Positions 53,341 to 64,000 of a stretch of DNA of 64,000 nt are shown in pieces. Position numbers and translations under genes: made by a program. The stretch lies in the NCBI RefSeq assembly GCF_014898055.3, contig NW_023601543.1, positions 11,183,314-11,247,313 of the forward strand. Reading direction: 5' to 3'. The notes under the pieces are model-generated. The model was given only the letters and a program-made list of their open reading frames with translations. It was not told where the DNA came from and searched no databases. This DNA is from Talpa occidentalis. Its lineage: Eukaryota; Chordata; Mammalia; Eulipotyphla; Talpidae. Within the stretch, counting starts at the first letter, position 1, and the number at the start of each line of letters is the position of its first letter.

Positions 53341-53718
53341 TTGCCAACTGCAGGGGTTAAAGACACAGCGCTATCAAGCTATCGCCAGCCGCTGTAACAT
53401 GAGTTCCATCCCCGGCCAGGGAACACTCAGATATCATCCTAAGTAGTGACTTCATTTAATGCGTTTGCTTAACTCCCCCGTATAGGAATTTACTTAGTTC
53501 CTGCAACAAACGTATGTGGTCGGTCGTCTTCTTCTAACCGACATGGCGCAGCAGACCTCTCCTGTCTCCCCGGCTGCTCCCCTCAGCAGTGTATTCCAGT
53601 AGATCCGCCTGTTCTGCGCCCCAAGCTGTCTGGTGAATCCTCCCACACACACTCCCCCCCAACTCTGGCCTACACCCCCTTTCTTGTATGCATAAATATA
53701 TAAAAATCTTTTCTTGAA
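53341..53718 (+). mobile_element. tRNA-derived SINE, type B, interrupted by 114 bp
   Basis: The head (degenerate) to 'ccccggccagggaaca' ends near 53426. The body resumes at 53541 with 'acatggcgcagcagacc' and runs to the 'gcataaatatataaaaatctt' tail. The 53427-53540 segment is foreign to every other SINE copy in the window. Confidence 0.8.
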
Positions 53719-53749
53719 AAGATTATGTTCGGGGCAAGAGTGGACATAA

Positions 53750-54900
53750 GTGAAGTAAACACAATTTTGACTTATGAATTGGCCCCATCATTGGCCGTAT
53801 GTTGAAAATATGTTTTAATTTAGGAAAATTTAACATCTTTATGATTGGGAGTCACCCTCTCTCGGACTGGGATATCAATTCGTGTTTGAGTATTCCTTTG
53901 TGTCCCTCTTAGGCATCCCAAACCTTTCTTCGTGTGGTTCTTAAGTTTAAAAAACATGATCTTAGGCATCATTTCCTTTGAATTGCTTTTCTGAATAGGA
54001 TCCTTACCACCATTTTATATTTTAGCTGGTTATTTTTCCTACATGTAAAAGCTGGTGATTAGTTTATATTAATTTTTTTGTGTTCAGCCACACAATTGAA
54101 TGGCCGTAATGTGCAATCGTTAATTTCCCCTACACTTTTGAGGCTCTTATTTAGTTATTCCTTTGGTCTATCCTAACATGCATACTTTTATAGAATATTT
54201 GGAGAGCATCCAACCTCTCTTACTTCTTTCTGTCTTTCAGTTACTAATATTGATTATTCTCTTTTGGTCGCTGACTATAACAAATTACGACATTTCTTAG
54301 CCTTTAATCATCCTTACGTTACCTGGTCATGGTGCATCATTCTCTGACTCTACTGCTCTGGATGTGTTGACTATTTTTTAGGGCTTTTCCATTCATGTTG
54401 CAGACCACTACACTTTGGGCCTAGGTGCCAGTAATCCCTGCCTGAGGCGTGCATAAATCAACAGGAAAACATGTTCACAGAACCTCACACAAGGGGTAAC
54501 GGGAAGTCAAGGGGACACTAAGGAACCAAGAGCAGCAGTGAGCTGCAGGCAGGGAGAGTGTGCACCAGGCAAACTCCTTAGCCCTAGAGCACTTGGACCA
54601 TCTCCTGTCCAAGCCCAGCAGGATCAGCCCTCACAACAGAGTGCCAGGTAACCTGGGCTCCCCCCTGATGCCCGTCCTCCTCCCCTGAAGCCCTGTCCTC
54701 TTCCTCGGCCAGCCTTGGAAAACTCGGCCCCGCCCCCCAGGTTCCGACCCCGCCTCCTCCAGCCGACTTTGGCCCAGCCCCTTTCCCTGGAGGACCCGCC
54801 CCTAGCTGGTCACCCCTTCTGTGTCCCCCTCTTCCAGTATAGCATCTGCGCACTGGCGACTACTCGGCCTTCTTCCTGCCGCTAGGGATCCCGTCTTTTA
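53750..54900. repeat. Diverged paralogue of the region upstream of RTL8 copy 1
   Basis: Blocks match 23.9-24.93 kb in order: 'tttatattaattttt', 'agcatccaac...' followed by 'ttgattattctcttt', the 'caggaaaacatgttcac' block, and 'ggttccgaccccgcctcctc' (54748) against 'ggttccgaccacgcctcctc' near 24893. GC content rises at 54.7-54.86 kb as in a decayed promoter. No RTL8 ORF follows; L1 sequence begins near 54945. Confidence 0.6.
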
Positions 54901-54944
54901 TTTCTTCCTTCCATCTTCCTTCTTCCGTTTGTTTGTTTGTTTGC

Positions 54945-55345
54945 TTGTTTTTATTTTTTATTTTTTATTTTTTTAAATAATAAATTTTATTTTTATATTC
55001 CCGATACAATTGCAACCCCCCCCCATTCTGACCCCAATCCCTCCCCTCCCGCCCCCACCCCCCAAAAAGTGTCTCTGGTTCATAGTTTTTTGTTGATTTT
55101 CATTTTCACTTTCTTAGAGTTATTCATTTTCCTGGTCCCTTATTTAAGTTTTCTAGATTCCTGCTATGAGTGAGACCATCCGGTATTTTTCTTTTTCTTT
55201 TTGGCTTATTTCGCTGAGCATGATCCCTTCCAGCGCCATCCATGTTGCTGCAAATGGCATGTGTTTATCTTTTTTGAATGCTGAGTAATATTCCATGGTA
55301 TATATGTACCACATCTTCTTGATCCAGTCATCTATTGTTGTTTGT
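54945..55345 (-). mobile_element. LINE-1 3' end, antisense
   Basis: Reverse complement of the 3' end of the L1 at 0.6-2.1 kb: the C-rich 'cccccccccattctgacccc' tract matches that element's G-rich 3'UTR, followed by the ORF2 C-terminal region with 'ggaatattactcagcatt'-type words inverted. Confidence 0.88.
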
Positions 55346-55625
55346 TTTTAAATCTGCCTTATTGCACTGGCTGGAGTCTCCAGTTCAATATTGAATTGAA
55401 GTGGTGAGAGTGGGCAGGCTTGTCTTGTCCCTGATCCAAGGGTGTAAAGCATTCTGGCATCTTCTTCTTCTTCTTCTTCTTCTTCTCCTTCTCCTTCTCC
55501 TTCTCCTTCTCCTTCTCCTTCTCCTTCTCCTTCTCTTTCTTCTTCTTCTTGAGGCTAGCTATGGTATTTGTGGATGCCTTTCATGAAATCGAGGAGGTCG
55601 CTTCTATTCCAAGTGAGATGACAGT
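55346..55625 (-). mobile_element. Internal LINE-1 ORF2 piece, antisense, with CTT/CTTCTC microsatellite
   Basis: 'gtggtgagagtgggcaggct' and the following words are antisense ORF2 from a region well upstream of the adjoining 3' end. The two pieces therefore form a deleted element or two insertions. A (CTT)n/(CTTCTC)n tract fills about 55459-55550. Confidence 0.7.
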
Positions 55626-55659
55626 TTTTTTTTTTTTTTTCATAAGCACGTAACACCGA

Positions 55660-55830
55660 AATCCTCTCTCTAGGTGTTTACCCTAGAGAAGTGAAAACAT
55701 GCTCACAAAAAAAATCTGTAATTAAAGTTTACTGCTGATTTATTTGTAACTGCCGGAAACTTTAAAATGCCAAAAGTCCTCGAAAGGTGAATGGATGACC
55801 AGACAGTGGTACACACATTCACACAGTGGC
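55660..55830 (+). mobile_element. Old LINE-1 fragment, sense
   Basis: 'aggtgtttaccctagagaag' through 'aggtgaatggatgacc' follows the L1 ORF2 C-terminal order in decayed form. Confidence 0.6.
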
Positions 55831-56359
55831 AGACAGACTTGAAAGTGGTCCCCGCGTACCCTACTTCCTGCGTATGCTTTTGAGTGTGGGTAGGGACTGT
55901 GGCTGGCTTCCAGTCAAAAGAAACGAAAAGGTGATGAAATGTCAATAGTATGACGAGGTTACACTACACACAACTACATCGTGCGAGCACACATTCCCCC
56001 TCCTCTGCTGGTCTGAGGATGCAAGCTGTGCTGCTGTCAACTGCCTATGGTGAGGGCAATATAGTAGAGAATTGCCACCAGTTTTAGAAAACAAAAAAAG
56101 TAAGAGATTTCTTACGTTTAACCCTCTTTCCACTAACTGGTTATGCTGCGATATTCTTTGTACATTCTGTTCTGGGTTATTTTGGCGACTATTTGGGGCT
56201 TTCAAATCATGGCACAAGGAAACCACACCTGCAAACAGCGGTGTATGTTTCTCTGACGGACAGATTCATGAATAAGCAGGGAAAAGAGTTCACAGACCCT
56301 CCCTCCAGTGGCGTCCAGAGGCGAGGGTCAGCAAAGGCTATGTACGGTAGGGCCTGTGA

Positions 56360-57103
<744 letters not shown>

Positions 57104-58055
57104 GCGGGGGCGGGGAGACCCCCGGGCCTGGGGGCGGGCCCCGCGGAGGGCCCGCTGCGCCCGTCGCCTGCGGCCGGTGGCCGGTCGCCTCTCGGCGGCC
57201 CGTGGGCAGCGGGCAGTCGCCGCCCGGACCGCCACAGGCGTCCTCCCGCCGCGCCTCCCCGCTCCCTCACCTTCCAGTCGCCGCGCTGTCCCCCGCGCTC
57301 CTGTCCCCTCCCGCGTCGTGCTTGCCTTTGTTCCAGAATAGCGCTCCAGCCTGCCGCAGCTGCCTCTGGGCCTGGCTGCGGAGCGCGCCGCCGCCGCCGC
57401 CCCCCCGCGGCCAGCCCGGCCCCTCCCGTGCACGCTGGGACCCTGCGGGGCGCTCCCGCTGCCGTGGCGGCCCCGGTTGCGCCCTGGGCGGACCCCCCGG
57501 GGCCGGGGCCGGGGCCGGGGCCGGGGCTGGGGCCGGCCGCTGCCGGGGCGCGCCTGTCAAACTGCCAGGCCTTGCACCAGAGCGCCCAGAGACCAGCACC
57601 GCCGCTCCGAGACCAGAGACCAGAGACCAGCACCGTGCAGGCGCCCCCCACGACAGGCTGCTGCCTTCAGCCCTCTGGACTCCCCCAGGAGCTACCTGAG
57701 CTGGCCACAGCCCCTGGACAGTGACTGCAGCAGCTGGCCCCCTGCCTGGAGGGGCCCGGCCAGCCTTTCTCCTCCAGCGGGACCGCTCCCTCCCTGCTCC
57801 CAGGGAACATCCTCTGCTCCTGCCACCTGGCTGCCAGGTCCCAGGGGTGCCTGGCGGCCCAATCCAGCCACTCCCTTTCTCCTGTGGACCTCTTCTTTTG
57901 CCCACAATCCACGTCTCTTCTGAATTTGCCGCTGTCTCTCTGATGTGTGCCTTTTGTTCAACACAGTAACCCCTGCACTCTGCCCAGCTCTTCTACACTA
58001 CCTGGACAAAAGTCTTTTCCTTATTTTCAATAAATGTCAGATGCTATTTAAAAAG
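57104..58055 (+). other. RTL8: 3'UTR of RTL8 copy 3 with shorter GGGGCC repeat
   Basis: Four pure GGGGCC units plus GGGGCT and GGGGCC at about 57498-57535, one pure unit fewer than copies 1 and 2. The poly(A) signal AATAAA is at 58029-58034. Confidence 0.65.
58029..58034 (+). terminator. Polyadenylation signal of RTL8 copy 3
   Basis: AATAAA in 'ttttcaataaatgtcag', the same as the other copies. Confidence 0.75.
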
Positions 58056-58229
58056 AAATTGAGTCTCAATGACTATGGTGCCTCTCCCTCCCTGGTCCAG
58101 TACATGGGTCCGTGTCTTGTTCAGCAGATATGTCCCAGGCCATTCTGTGGCCGATGTCCAATCTCTGGCATCATAAAACAGAAAAGAGTCCAGCGGAGGT
58201 CCTGTGATGGACACCTCACGGTGAGTATT

Positions 58230-58481
58230 TTTTTTTTAAGATTTATTTATTTATTTATACAAGCACTGGGTACAGTCAGAAGCGCCGGAGGGTGAGAGGA
58301 TTCACCAGAGCCAGAGAGGAGAGCAGAACAGGCAGACTGACAAAATACACTGCTGAGGGGAGCAGTGGGCAGCAGGAGAGGTCTGTGTGCCATGTGGGAC
58401 CCTTGCCTGGCAGCCGGGGATCAAACCAGCGCTGCAGAGCTTCGCAGCCCAGCACTCAACTGCTGCGCCACCGAGGAGGCC
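58230..58481 (-). mobile_element. tRNA-derived SINE, type A, in the 3' flank of RTL8 copy 3 only
   Basis: An inverted full copy with the exact 13-bp duplication cacggtgagtatt at 58217-58229 and 58482-58494. The homologous positions of copies 1 and 2 are empty. Confidence 0.93.
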
Positions 58482-58639
58482 CACGGTGAGTATTCATTTT
58501 GTCTCCCCTGATTTACGTGCCTAGAATGTGTGGTGTGTGGTAGAGTCCTGATGTATAGCACCCCCACAATTGGTACTAATATGCGTGATGAACAATATAC
58601 CTGAAACATCACAGATTAAAGAAAATGATGAAAATTTCT

Positions 58640-58990
58640 ATGAGTGACAGTGAAGAAAAATAGGCTAACTATTTTGAAGAAGCACATTTGGATTCTAACT
58701 GCATGCCATATATCAACATAAATCAGAGATGAATTACATTTTCAATGCAAAAACTGAGGGAACAGCAAAATTCAATAAAAATTATATGAATGTGTATCCT
58801 TTGTCTGCATGAGTAAAACTTTCTTTACCTGGATCAAAAGAGAAAACCAACTGTAGAGAAATAAGGGGTGAACACAGAGCAAGCAGCCTGAGTCTGAACT
58901 AATAATTGATCTGGTCAGAAAGAAGATAGAGCCCACAATAATCAAGAGGTAAACAGAGTCTGGGACTTTTTTTTAAAATAAGTATCACAT
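58640..58990 (+). mobile_element. Old LINE-1 fragment, sense
   Basis: Diverged ORF2-type words ('aaatcagagatgaattaca', 'gagtaaaactttctttacct') follow L1 order. No frame survives. Confidence 0.4.
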
Positions 58991-58999
58991 ATCAAGAAG

Positions 59000-60070
59000 T
59001 GTGAGACTGGGTCCCTTTTTATTAAGCCCAAACCTTCCATGGGACTTGGTGTTCTTTCAGAGCACCCTAGATGGGGCTTCCCCTCTGTTCAAAAAAATGG
59101 TTGTTGTTCTTCACTTTGAAGGGTAAATGTTAGGCTGAAGAAATAATGCTCTACTCTCTACTATAGTTAGGCCTTGGATATGGTGACCTGTTCACTGTAC
59201 TGCAGGTATGGCTGCTGCTGGGAAGGACTGTTGCACCAAAATATTCTTTCTATTTCGGTTAGTAATTGTTCAGATGACATGGACTTCTTAATGCACCACA
59301 ATGTCTTAGTCACTCCTGAGAAAATGTCTTCCTGTTTTCCAAGAGCATGATCATTCTAATGGTCTACCATGTGGTATCCAGACTGAGGATGCCATCTGCT
59401 TACTGATCTTGGTGGCTACTGTGAAAGACCAAGACTGCCGTCTAGCTAATCTCTACACCACCCTCTTACTTTGGGAGAAGAGTAATTGAGTAAGAATTTT
59501 TACAGAAAAAAATTAGAGTGGAACTCACCACTGATCAGCCTCCTTAAGGCAATTATATCACCAGCACTACCTTTCTTACAGGATAGGACTCTGGGTGCCA
59601 GGCAATGAGGCAGTGGAGGGGCAAGAGACACAGTAACCCAGAAAAGCCACAATACACACATGAAATTGCATATTAAGGCAGGCATCACAAATCAATAGAA
59701 AAGGGATAAAATAGTCAATGAATGATCTGTTTTTAAAAAATGTTCTTAAGTATCTTCTGGTTTTTAATGCATTTAGATGTATACAAATAACATTACATAT
59801 AGTGATAAAAATTATAAAATCTGAAAATGTAGAAAACAAAATTGAGGCTATACCTGCCATAATATCACAAATGGTTAATATACTTCATAAATAAGTAGCT
59901 TATAAAAATCATTTAGAAACACAACAACCCTGCAAGAAATGTATGAACATTATCTGAGCAGCCAATTCAGGGTAGATGGAAAACAAATGGACAGTAAATT
60001 TATGAACATGGTTCAACCTTAATGTGACAACCATAGGAAATGAAATGGAAGAAATCATTAAAGACCCTTT
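59000..60070. other. Intergenic stretch, no gene seen
   Basis: AT-rich DNA with no recognisable gene or confident repeat. Confidence 0.35.
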
Positions 60071-60079
60071 TTGGCTGTC

Positions 60080-60500
60080 AATTTAGAGGAATGCAAAAAG
60101 ATGAGCACTGCTTGAGGGAAATGGCATCACTGTGTACCAGTGGGAGTAAAATACAAGCTTAAGTAAAGCAGTTTTCCAAAATGCATTAAGAGTTTTAAAA
60201 TGACCATATATTTTGTACAATAATTCCATTTCTAGAACTCTAACCTAAAGAAACCATTACAAAAAATATGAAGATTTATGTTCAAAAATAATGATCAAAA
60301 GTATTAAATAATAACAAAATGACTTGGAGGAAGTCACATCACAATAAACAGAATAGTCATTGCATATATATTACGGGACATTTGTATTACACAGGTATTA
60401 GAATTAGGTTTTGTCAAATTGGCAAGGCACGGCAAAAATAATTCTTAGACTGTGAAAAATATACTAGCTACCTGAGGGGATAGGGAAGAAAGATGATAGG
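60080..60500 (+). mobile_element. Old LINE-1/HAL1-like fragment, sense
   Basis: 'aattccatttctagaactct', then 'aagaaaccattacaaaaaa', then 'gaagatttatgttcaaaaat' resemble the ancient L1M/HAL1 ORF2 tail. Confidence 0.45.
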
Positions 60501-60850
60501 ACATTGGCACGGAAGTTTTGGTGGAGGGTGAGTGAAGCATGTGCATGTGTGGAGGGGTGAAGTTGTATTCCCAAAATTATATAGCCATGTAAATGATCGA
60601 CAAATTAATAACATTTTAGAAAAAAATAGTGCTAGGTTTTCTGAAATGCTGCACTAACACAGGTTATGGTTCATGATATAAAATGAGTCGAAATGGCTGG
60701 ATCCTCCACTGTGTACAAGAGCTATAACAATTTCTTTTTTAAATTTATTTATTTTCTTACATCTTTGTTAATTTTTGGACATTATTTGATTTCTTCACTC
60801 AGGCGTAGTTCCTGTAGTTCTCCCACCACCATAGCATATAGAGACAATTT

Positions 60851-61121
60851 AAAAAAAAAGATTATTTATGGACCCAAGAACTGGGGTACAGGCCAGAGGT
60901 GCGGCAGGTGAGAGGATTCACCAGAGATAGTGGGAAGCAGAACGGGCAGATCCACTGAAATACACTGCTGAGGGGAGCAGCGGGGTGAGGCCCAGGAGAG
61001 GTCTGCTGAGTCATATAGGTTAGCTCCCTGGCTGGCAGGGGCAGGGGATTGAACTTGTGTTGTAGTAGCTGGCGATAGCTTGCTAGCACTGTCTTTAACC
61101 CCTGAGCCACCAGGGAGGCCC
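60851..61121 (-). mobile_element. tRNA-derived SINE, type B
   Basis: An inverted type B copy flanked by catatagagacaatt on both sides. Confidence 0.9.
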
Positions 61122-61609
61122 CATATAGAGACAATTCTTAAAGAAAAAAAAAATAACATGTTAAATTGGTTATGGTGTGTGATACTCATTTCCTATTTGA
61201 TACTATTCCATATATGCCAAGATGAACACACATCACATTTCTAAGCAGATGTTGATGCCTTCACTCCATTGGAAAAAAGCTGGAGGGCTTCCTTCCTCTT
61301 CCACTAAGGTTCCACTCTGAGTCAGCACAGGAATGGTCCAGAGGCTGTATATGAGAAAGCAAGTTTAGTGCCTCTGCTCAGGAGGCACTTACTTGTTGAT
61401 ATAACCTCAAAAGTTGGTTACCCATTGTGGATTCAAGAGGACTTGCTCCTGAGGGACAATTATAGCCAGGAGGAGGCAAGAAAGTTGGGGTCCCATGACT
61501 GTGACTCTCTGTCTTGATCCAATTTTTCCTCTACCATCAAGGAAAACAGATTCCCAGGAATTGAATTGGCTTCTTTGTTAGACTGGATTCAACTGCCTTA
61601 GGAACCCAG

Positions 61610-62110
61610 GAAGTAGAATATTATTCACTATTTAAAAATAAAATGCTGCCATTTGCAACAAGATGGATGAACCTACGTAAACTAAGTCAGAGAAAGACAA
61701 ATACTATGTGATATCATTCATGTGTGGAACACTAAAGGTCAAACTCATAGAAACAAAGTAGAATGATGATTACCAGGAGCTGAAGGATGGGGGAAATGGG
61801 GAGATATTGGTCAAAGGGTACAGACATCCAGCTATAAGATGAATAGGTCTTGGTACCAGCTGGTGACTATAGTTAACAATACTGTATTGCATACTTGAAA
61901 GTTGCTAAGAGATATAGATCTTAAATGTTCTCACCTCAATAACAACAGAAGAAAATGGTAATTATGTGAGCTGATGAATGTGTTAACTAATCTTATTGTG
62001 CTAATCATTTTGCAATATATGCATACATCAAATCATCATGTTGTACACGTTAAATTTTTATAATGTTATATGTCAGTTATATCAATAAAACCTGAAAAAA
62101 GAAACTACCA
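61610..62110 (+). mobile_element. Old LINE-1 3' end (L1M-type), sense
   Basis: 'gccatttgcaacaagatgga', 'tgatatcattcatgtgtgga', 'gttgctaagagatatagatc' and a terminal 'atcaataaaacctgaaaaaa' are the standard order of L1M 3' ends. The frame is broken. Confidence 0.8.
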
Positions 62111-62544
62111 TTAAAAATGACATTAAGCGGATCAAAAATAGAGAACCCAGTCAGTGGCGCAAAAAAGGACTTCTTTTTTCAAATAATTCAAATTGTTCAA
62201 TTAACTTTAATAGGACTTTGTCCTAGTGTATGAAAACTCTGAACTGATGAGATTTAATACTCATATTGCACATAATGTACCTCCAGCTTCATGTGCAATC
62301 CAGCAAATCCCCAGAATATAGTATTAATGGATGGCAAAACTTACCTGGCAAAAAGAACAAAACAGGAAAGATATAGCAGTTACAGATACACATTTCCTTC
62401 CCCTTTACTGGAAAAAAACACCCAAACATTAAATGAAGCAAAAAGATGGCAACAGATGGCACCTTCTAATATTAGGGGAGAGCATTTTCTAATAACCGCC
62501 CACCTTAGGGATTATCCAAGACTCTCCAGATATTTAATAACTGA

Positions 62545-63740
62545 TTAGGGAGATTTTTTTTAACAATACTGTATATTTAATGTAAGATCTACCTTCTTAG
62601 GAAAATTTTTAAGTATACAATACAATATTGTTAGCACCATGCTGTACACTAGTCCAGAGCTTACTCATCTTGCATAACTAAAACTTTGTACCCTTTGAAC
62701 ATCAACACCTCATTTTTCCTTCTCCTTAATCCCTGACAATCACCATTCTATTCTCTGTTTCTAGATTCCACATATAAATGAGACCATATAGTATTTGTCT
62801 TTCTGTGTTTGGCTTGTTTCACTTAATTCCCCAGGTCCAGCCACGCTGGTGCATATAATAGGATTCTCTTCCTTTTTAAGGCTGAATAATACTCTCTTGT
62901 ACAAATACACTATATTTTCTTTATCTGTTCATCCGTCAATGGACACTAAGATTGTTTTCATATCTAGGCTACTGTGAATAATTCTGTAATGAACATGGGA
63001 ATGCAAGTATATCTTTGAGATCTTGATTTCAATTTCCATGGACATACATCCAGATAAGGGATTACTGGGTCATACAACAGTTTGTTTTTTAAGGAAACAC
63101 CACATGTTTTCAATAATGGTTGAACAACATACAGTCCCATGAACAGTGCACCAGTTTTCTTTTTTCTCCACATCTTTGTCAACATGATATCTCATTTTGT
63201 CTTTTTGTTATATAAATTATTCCATGTCTTATAGCTTAGAAATATTTCAAGTGTTGAAGCTTTTACCGCTCTTCCAATTTCTTCAGTCTTCTGATGGCAG
63301 ACTTTACTGTAACAGTAGAAGTGGCAAGTAGGTGCAGGCACTGCCAACCACTGTTTTCATGCAGGAACCACAATGCTAGAGCTGAACAGCTCGCCTCTTC
63401 ATCTTGGTTTTGCCCCAGAAGGTGCAAGTGTGCTTAGTATGCTGGCTGACTTCAATTTTTATCATCATTTTCCTGAGGGGGCCACCACAATGGGCCCTGT
63501 ATTTATCAACAATTCAGGATTTCTTGGTGTACTTAGCCATGTTTCCACAAATTAGGTCGTAGTCCAGAGAGCATCTTTTGGTTTTTGATAATAGCCATCT
63601 TAGCAGGTATGAAGTGATATTTCACTATAGTTTTGATTTGCATATTTCTGATGATTAATGATGTTGAGCGCTTTTTAATATGCCTGTTTACATATTGCAT
63701 ATCTTTGGAGAAGTGTCTATTCAGATATTCAGGTCCTTTG
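62545..63740 (-). mobile_element. Old LINE-1 (L1M-type), antisense, hosting a processed pseudogene
   Basis: Antisense L1 words run from 'ctacacatataaatgagacc'-type sequence near 62770 to 'catctttgtcaacatgatat' at 63180. They resume after the pseudogene at about 63560 ('ttttgataatagccatctta', 'ttttgatttgcatatttctg') and continue to about 63740. Confidence 0.8.
63263..63540 (-). pseudogene. RPL37A: Processed pseudogene of ribosomal protein L37a
   Basis: On the minus strand, from the ATG at 63540, the frame reads as the 60S ribosomal protein eL43 (RPL37A): MAK.TKK start, [19 protein letters not shown], the zinc-ribbon region HCGSCMKTV, and after a frameshift VTVKSAIRRLKKLEER then stop at 63265-63263. 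Internal stops replace codons 9 and 57, one zinc-ligand cysteine is a Trp (CTFWGK), and a frameshift lies near codon 75. There are no introns, as expected of an L1-mobilised mRNA copy. It lies inside an antisense L1. No clear poly(A) tail remains, so it is old. It is non-functional as a ribosomal protein gene. Confidence 0.88.
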
Positions 63741-63744
63741 TTCA

Positions 63745-64000
63745 TTTTTAAAAAAGATTAATTTATTTATGCATACAAGAACTGGGGTAAAGGCCAGAGG
63801 TGTGTGTGTGGGGGGGTGAGAGGATTCACCAGAGACGGAGTGGAGAACAGAACAGACTGACTGACTGAAATACACAGCTGAGGGGAGCAGCGGGAAAGAC
63901 AGGAGAGATCTGCTGCACCATGTGGGTAGCTCCCTGGGGATGGAACTCATGCTGCAGAGGCTGCGGATAGCTTCACAGGTTGGGTCTTATCCCCTTGCGC
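63745..64000 (-). mobile_element. tRNA-derived SINE, type B, cut by the window end
   Basis: An inverted type B copy starting after 'tttttaaaaaagattaattt' and running through the body to the A-box side ('cccttgcgc') at the last base. Confidence 0.87.

Overview
The window is nuclear DNA from a placental mammal. The evidence is interspersed repeats (5'-truncated LINE-1, about 20 tRNA-derived SINEs with A/B-box heads and AAATAA tails, MIR, MER5-like and LTR relics), CpG-island promoters with spliced, polyadenylated genes, and three copies of RTL8, a domesticated Ty3/gypsy gag gene found only in eutherians. RTL8 next to a SMIM10-family gene matches human Xq26.3, so this is almost certainly X-chromosomal. 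I do not recognise the SINE family, so I do not name the order; an L1 insertion with an intact ORF2 C-terminal frame and a perfect target-site duplication argues that L1 has been active recently in this lineage.

Layout. 1-3.8 kb: ERV-type LTR relics, a young L1 insertion and two SINEs. 3.95-7.8 kb: a SMIM10-family gene on + (CpG-island promoter, 78-codon ORF in exon 1, one 3'UTR intron, poly(A) signals near 7.75 kb). 7.8-24.6 kb: intergenic DNA with MIR, MER5-like, ERV-LTR and MLT2-like remnants, a long decayed antisense L1 (about 18.2-21.3 kb) and many SINEs, plus one good CTCF-like motif at 11.39 kb. 24.6-34.2 kb: RTL8 copy 1 (+) and copy 2 (-) in two nearly identical 1.93-kb inverted arms around a 5.1-kb spacer. 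34.2-53.3 kb: DNA free of lineage SINEs, holding a four-unit tandem segmental array (36.6-47.5 kb, about 3.4 kb per full unit) and a CpG island at 51.6-52.6 kb whose promoter signals point to the minus strand. 53.3-56.2 kb: an interrupted SINE, a decayed paralogue of the DNA upstream of RTL8 copy 1, and a composite antisense L1 with a CTT/CTTCTC microsatellite. 56.25-58.2 kb: RTL8 copy 3 (+). 58.2-64 kb: old L1 pieces, SINEs and a processed RPL37A pseudogene nested in an antisense L1.

The confident protein-coding content is four short ORFs: one SMIM10-family membrane microprotein and three RTL8 copies with identical predicted 113-aa products. The most notable structure is the RTL8 palindrome and its mosaic relation to copy 3, which reads as ongoing non-allelic gene conversion. 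Next is the unrecognised tandem array, which may lie inside an uncharacterised minus-strand transcription unit starting at the 52.5-kb CpG island. That unit is an inference and needs RNA data.
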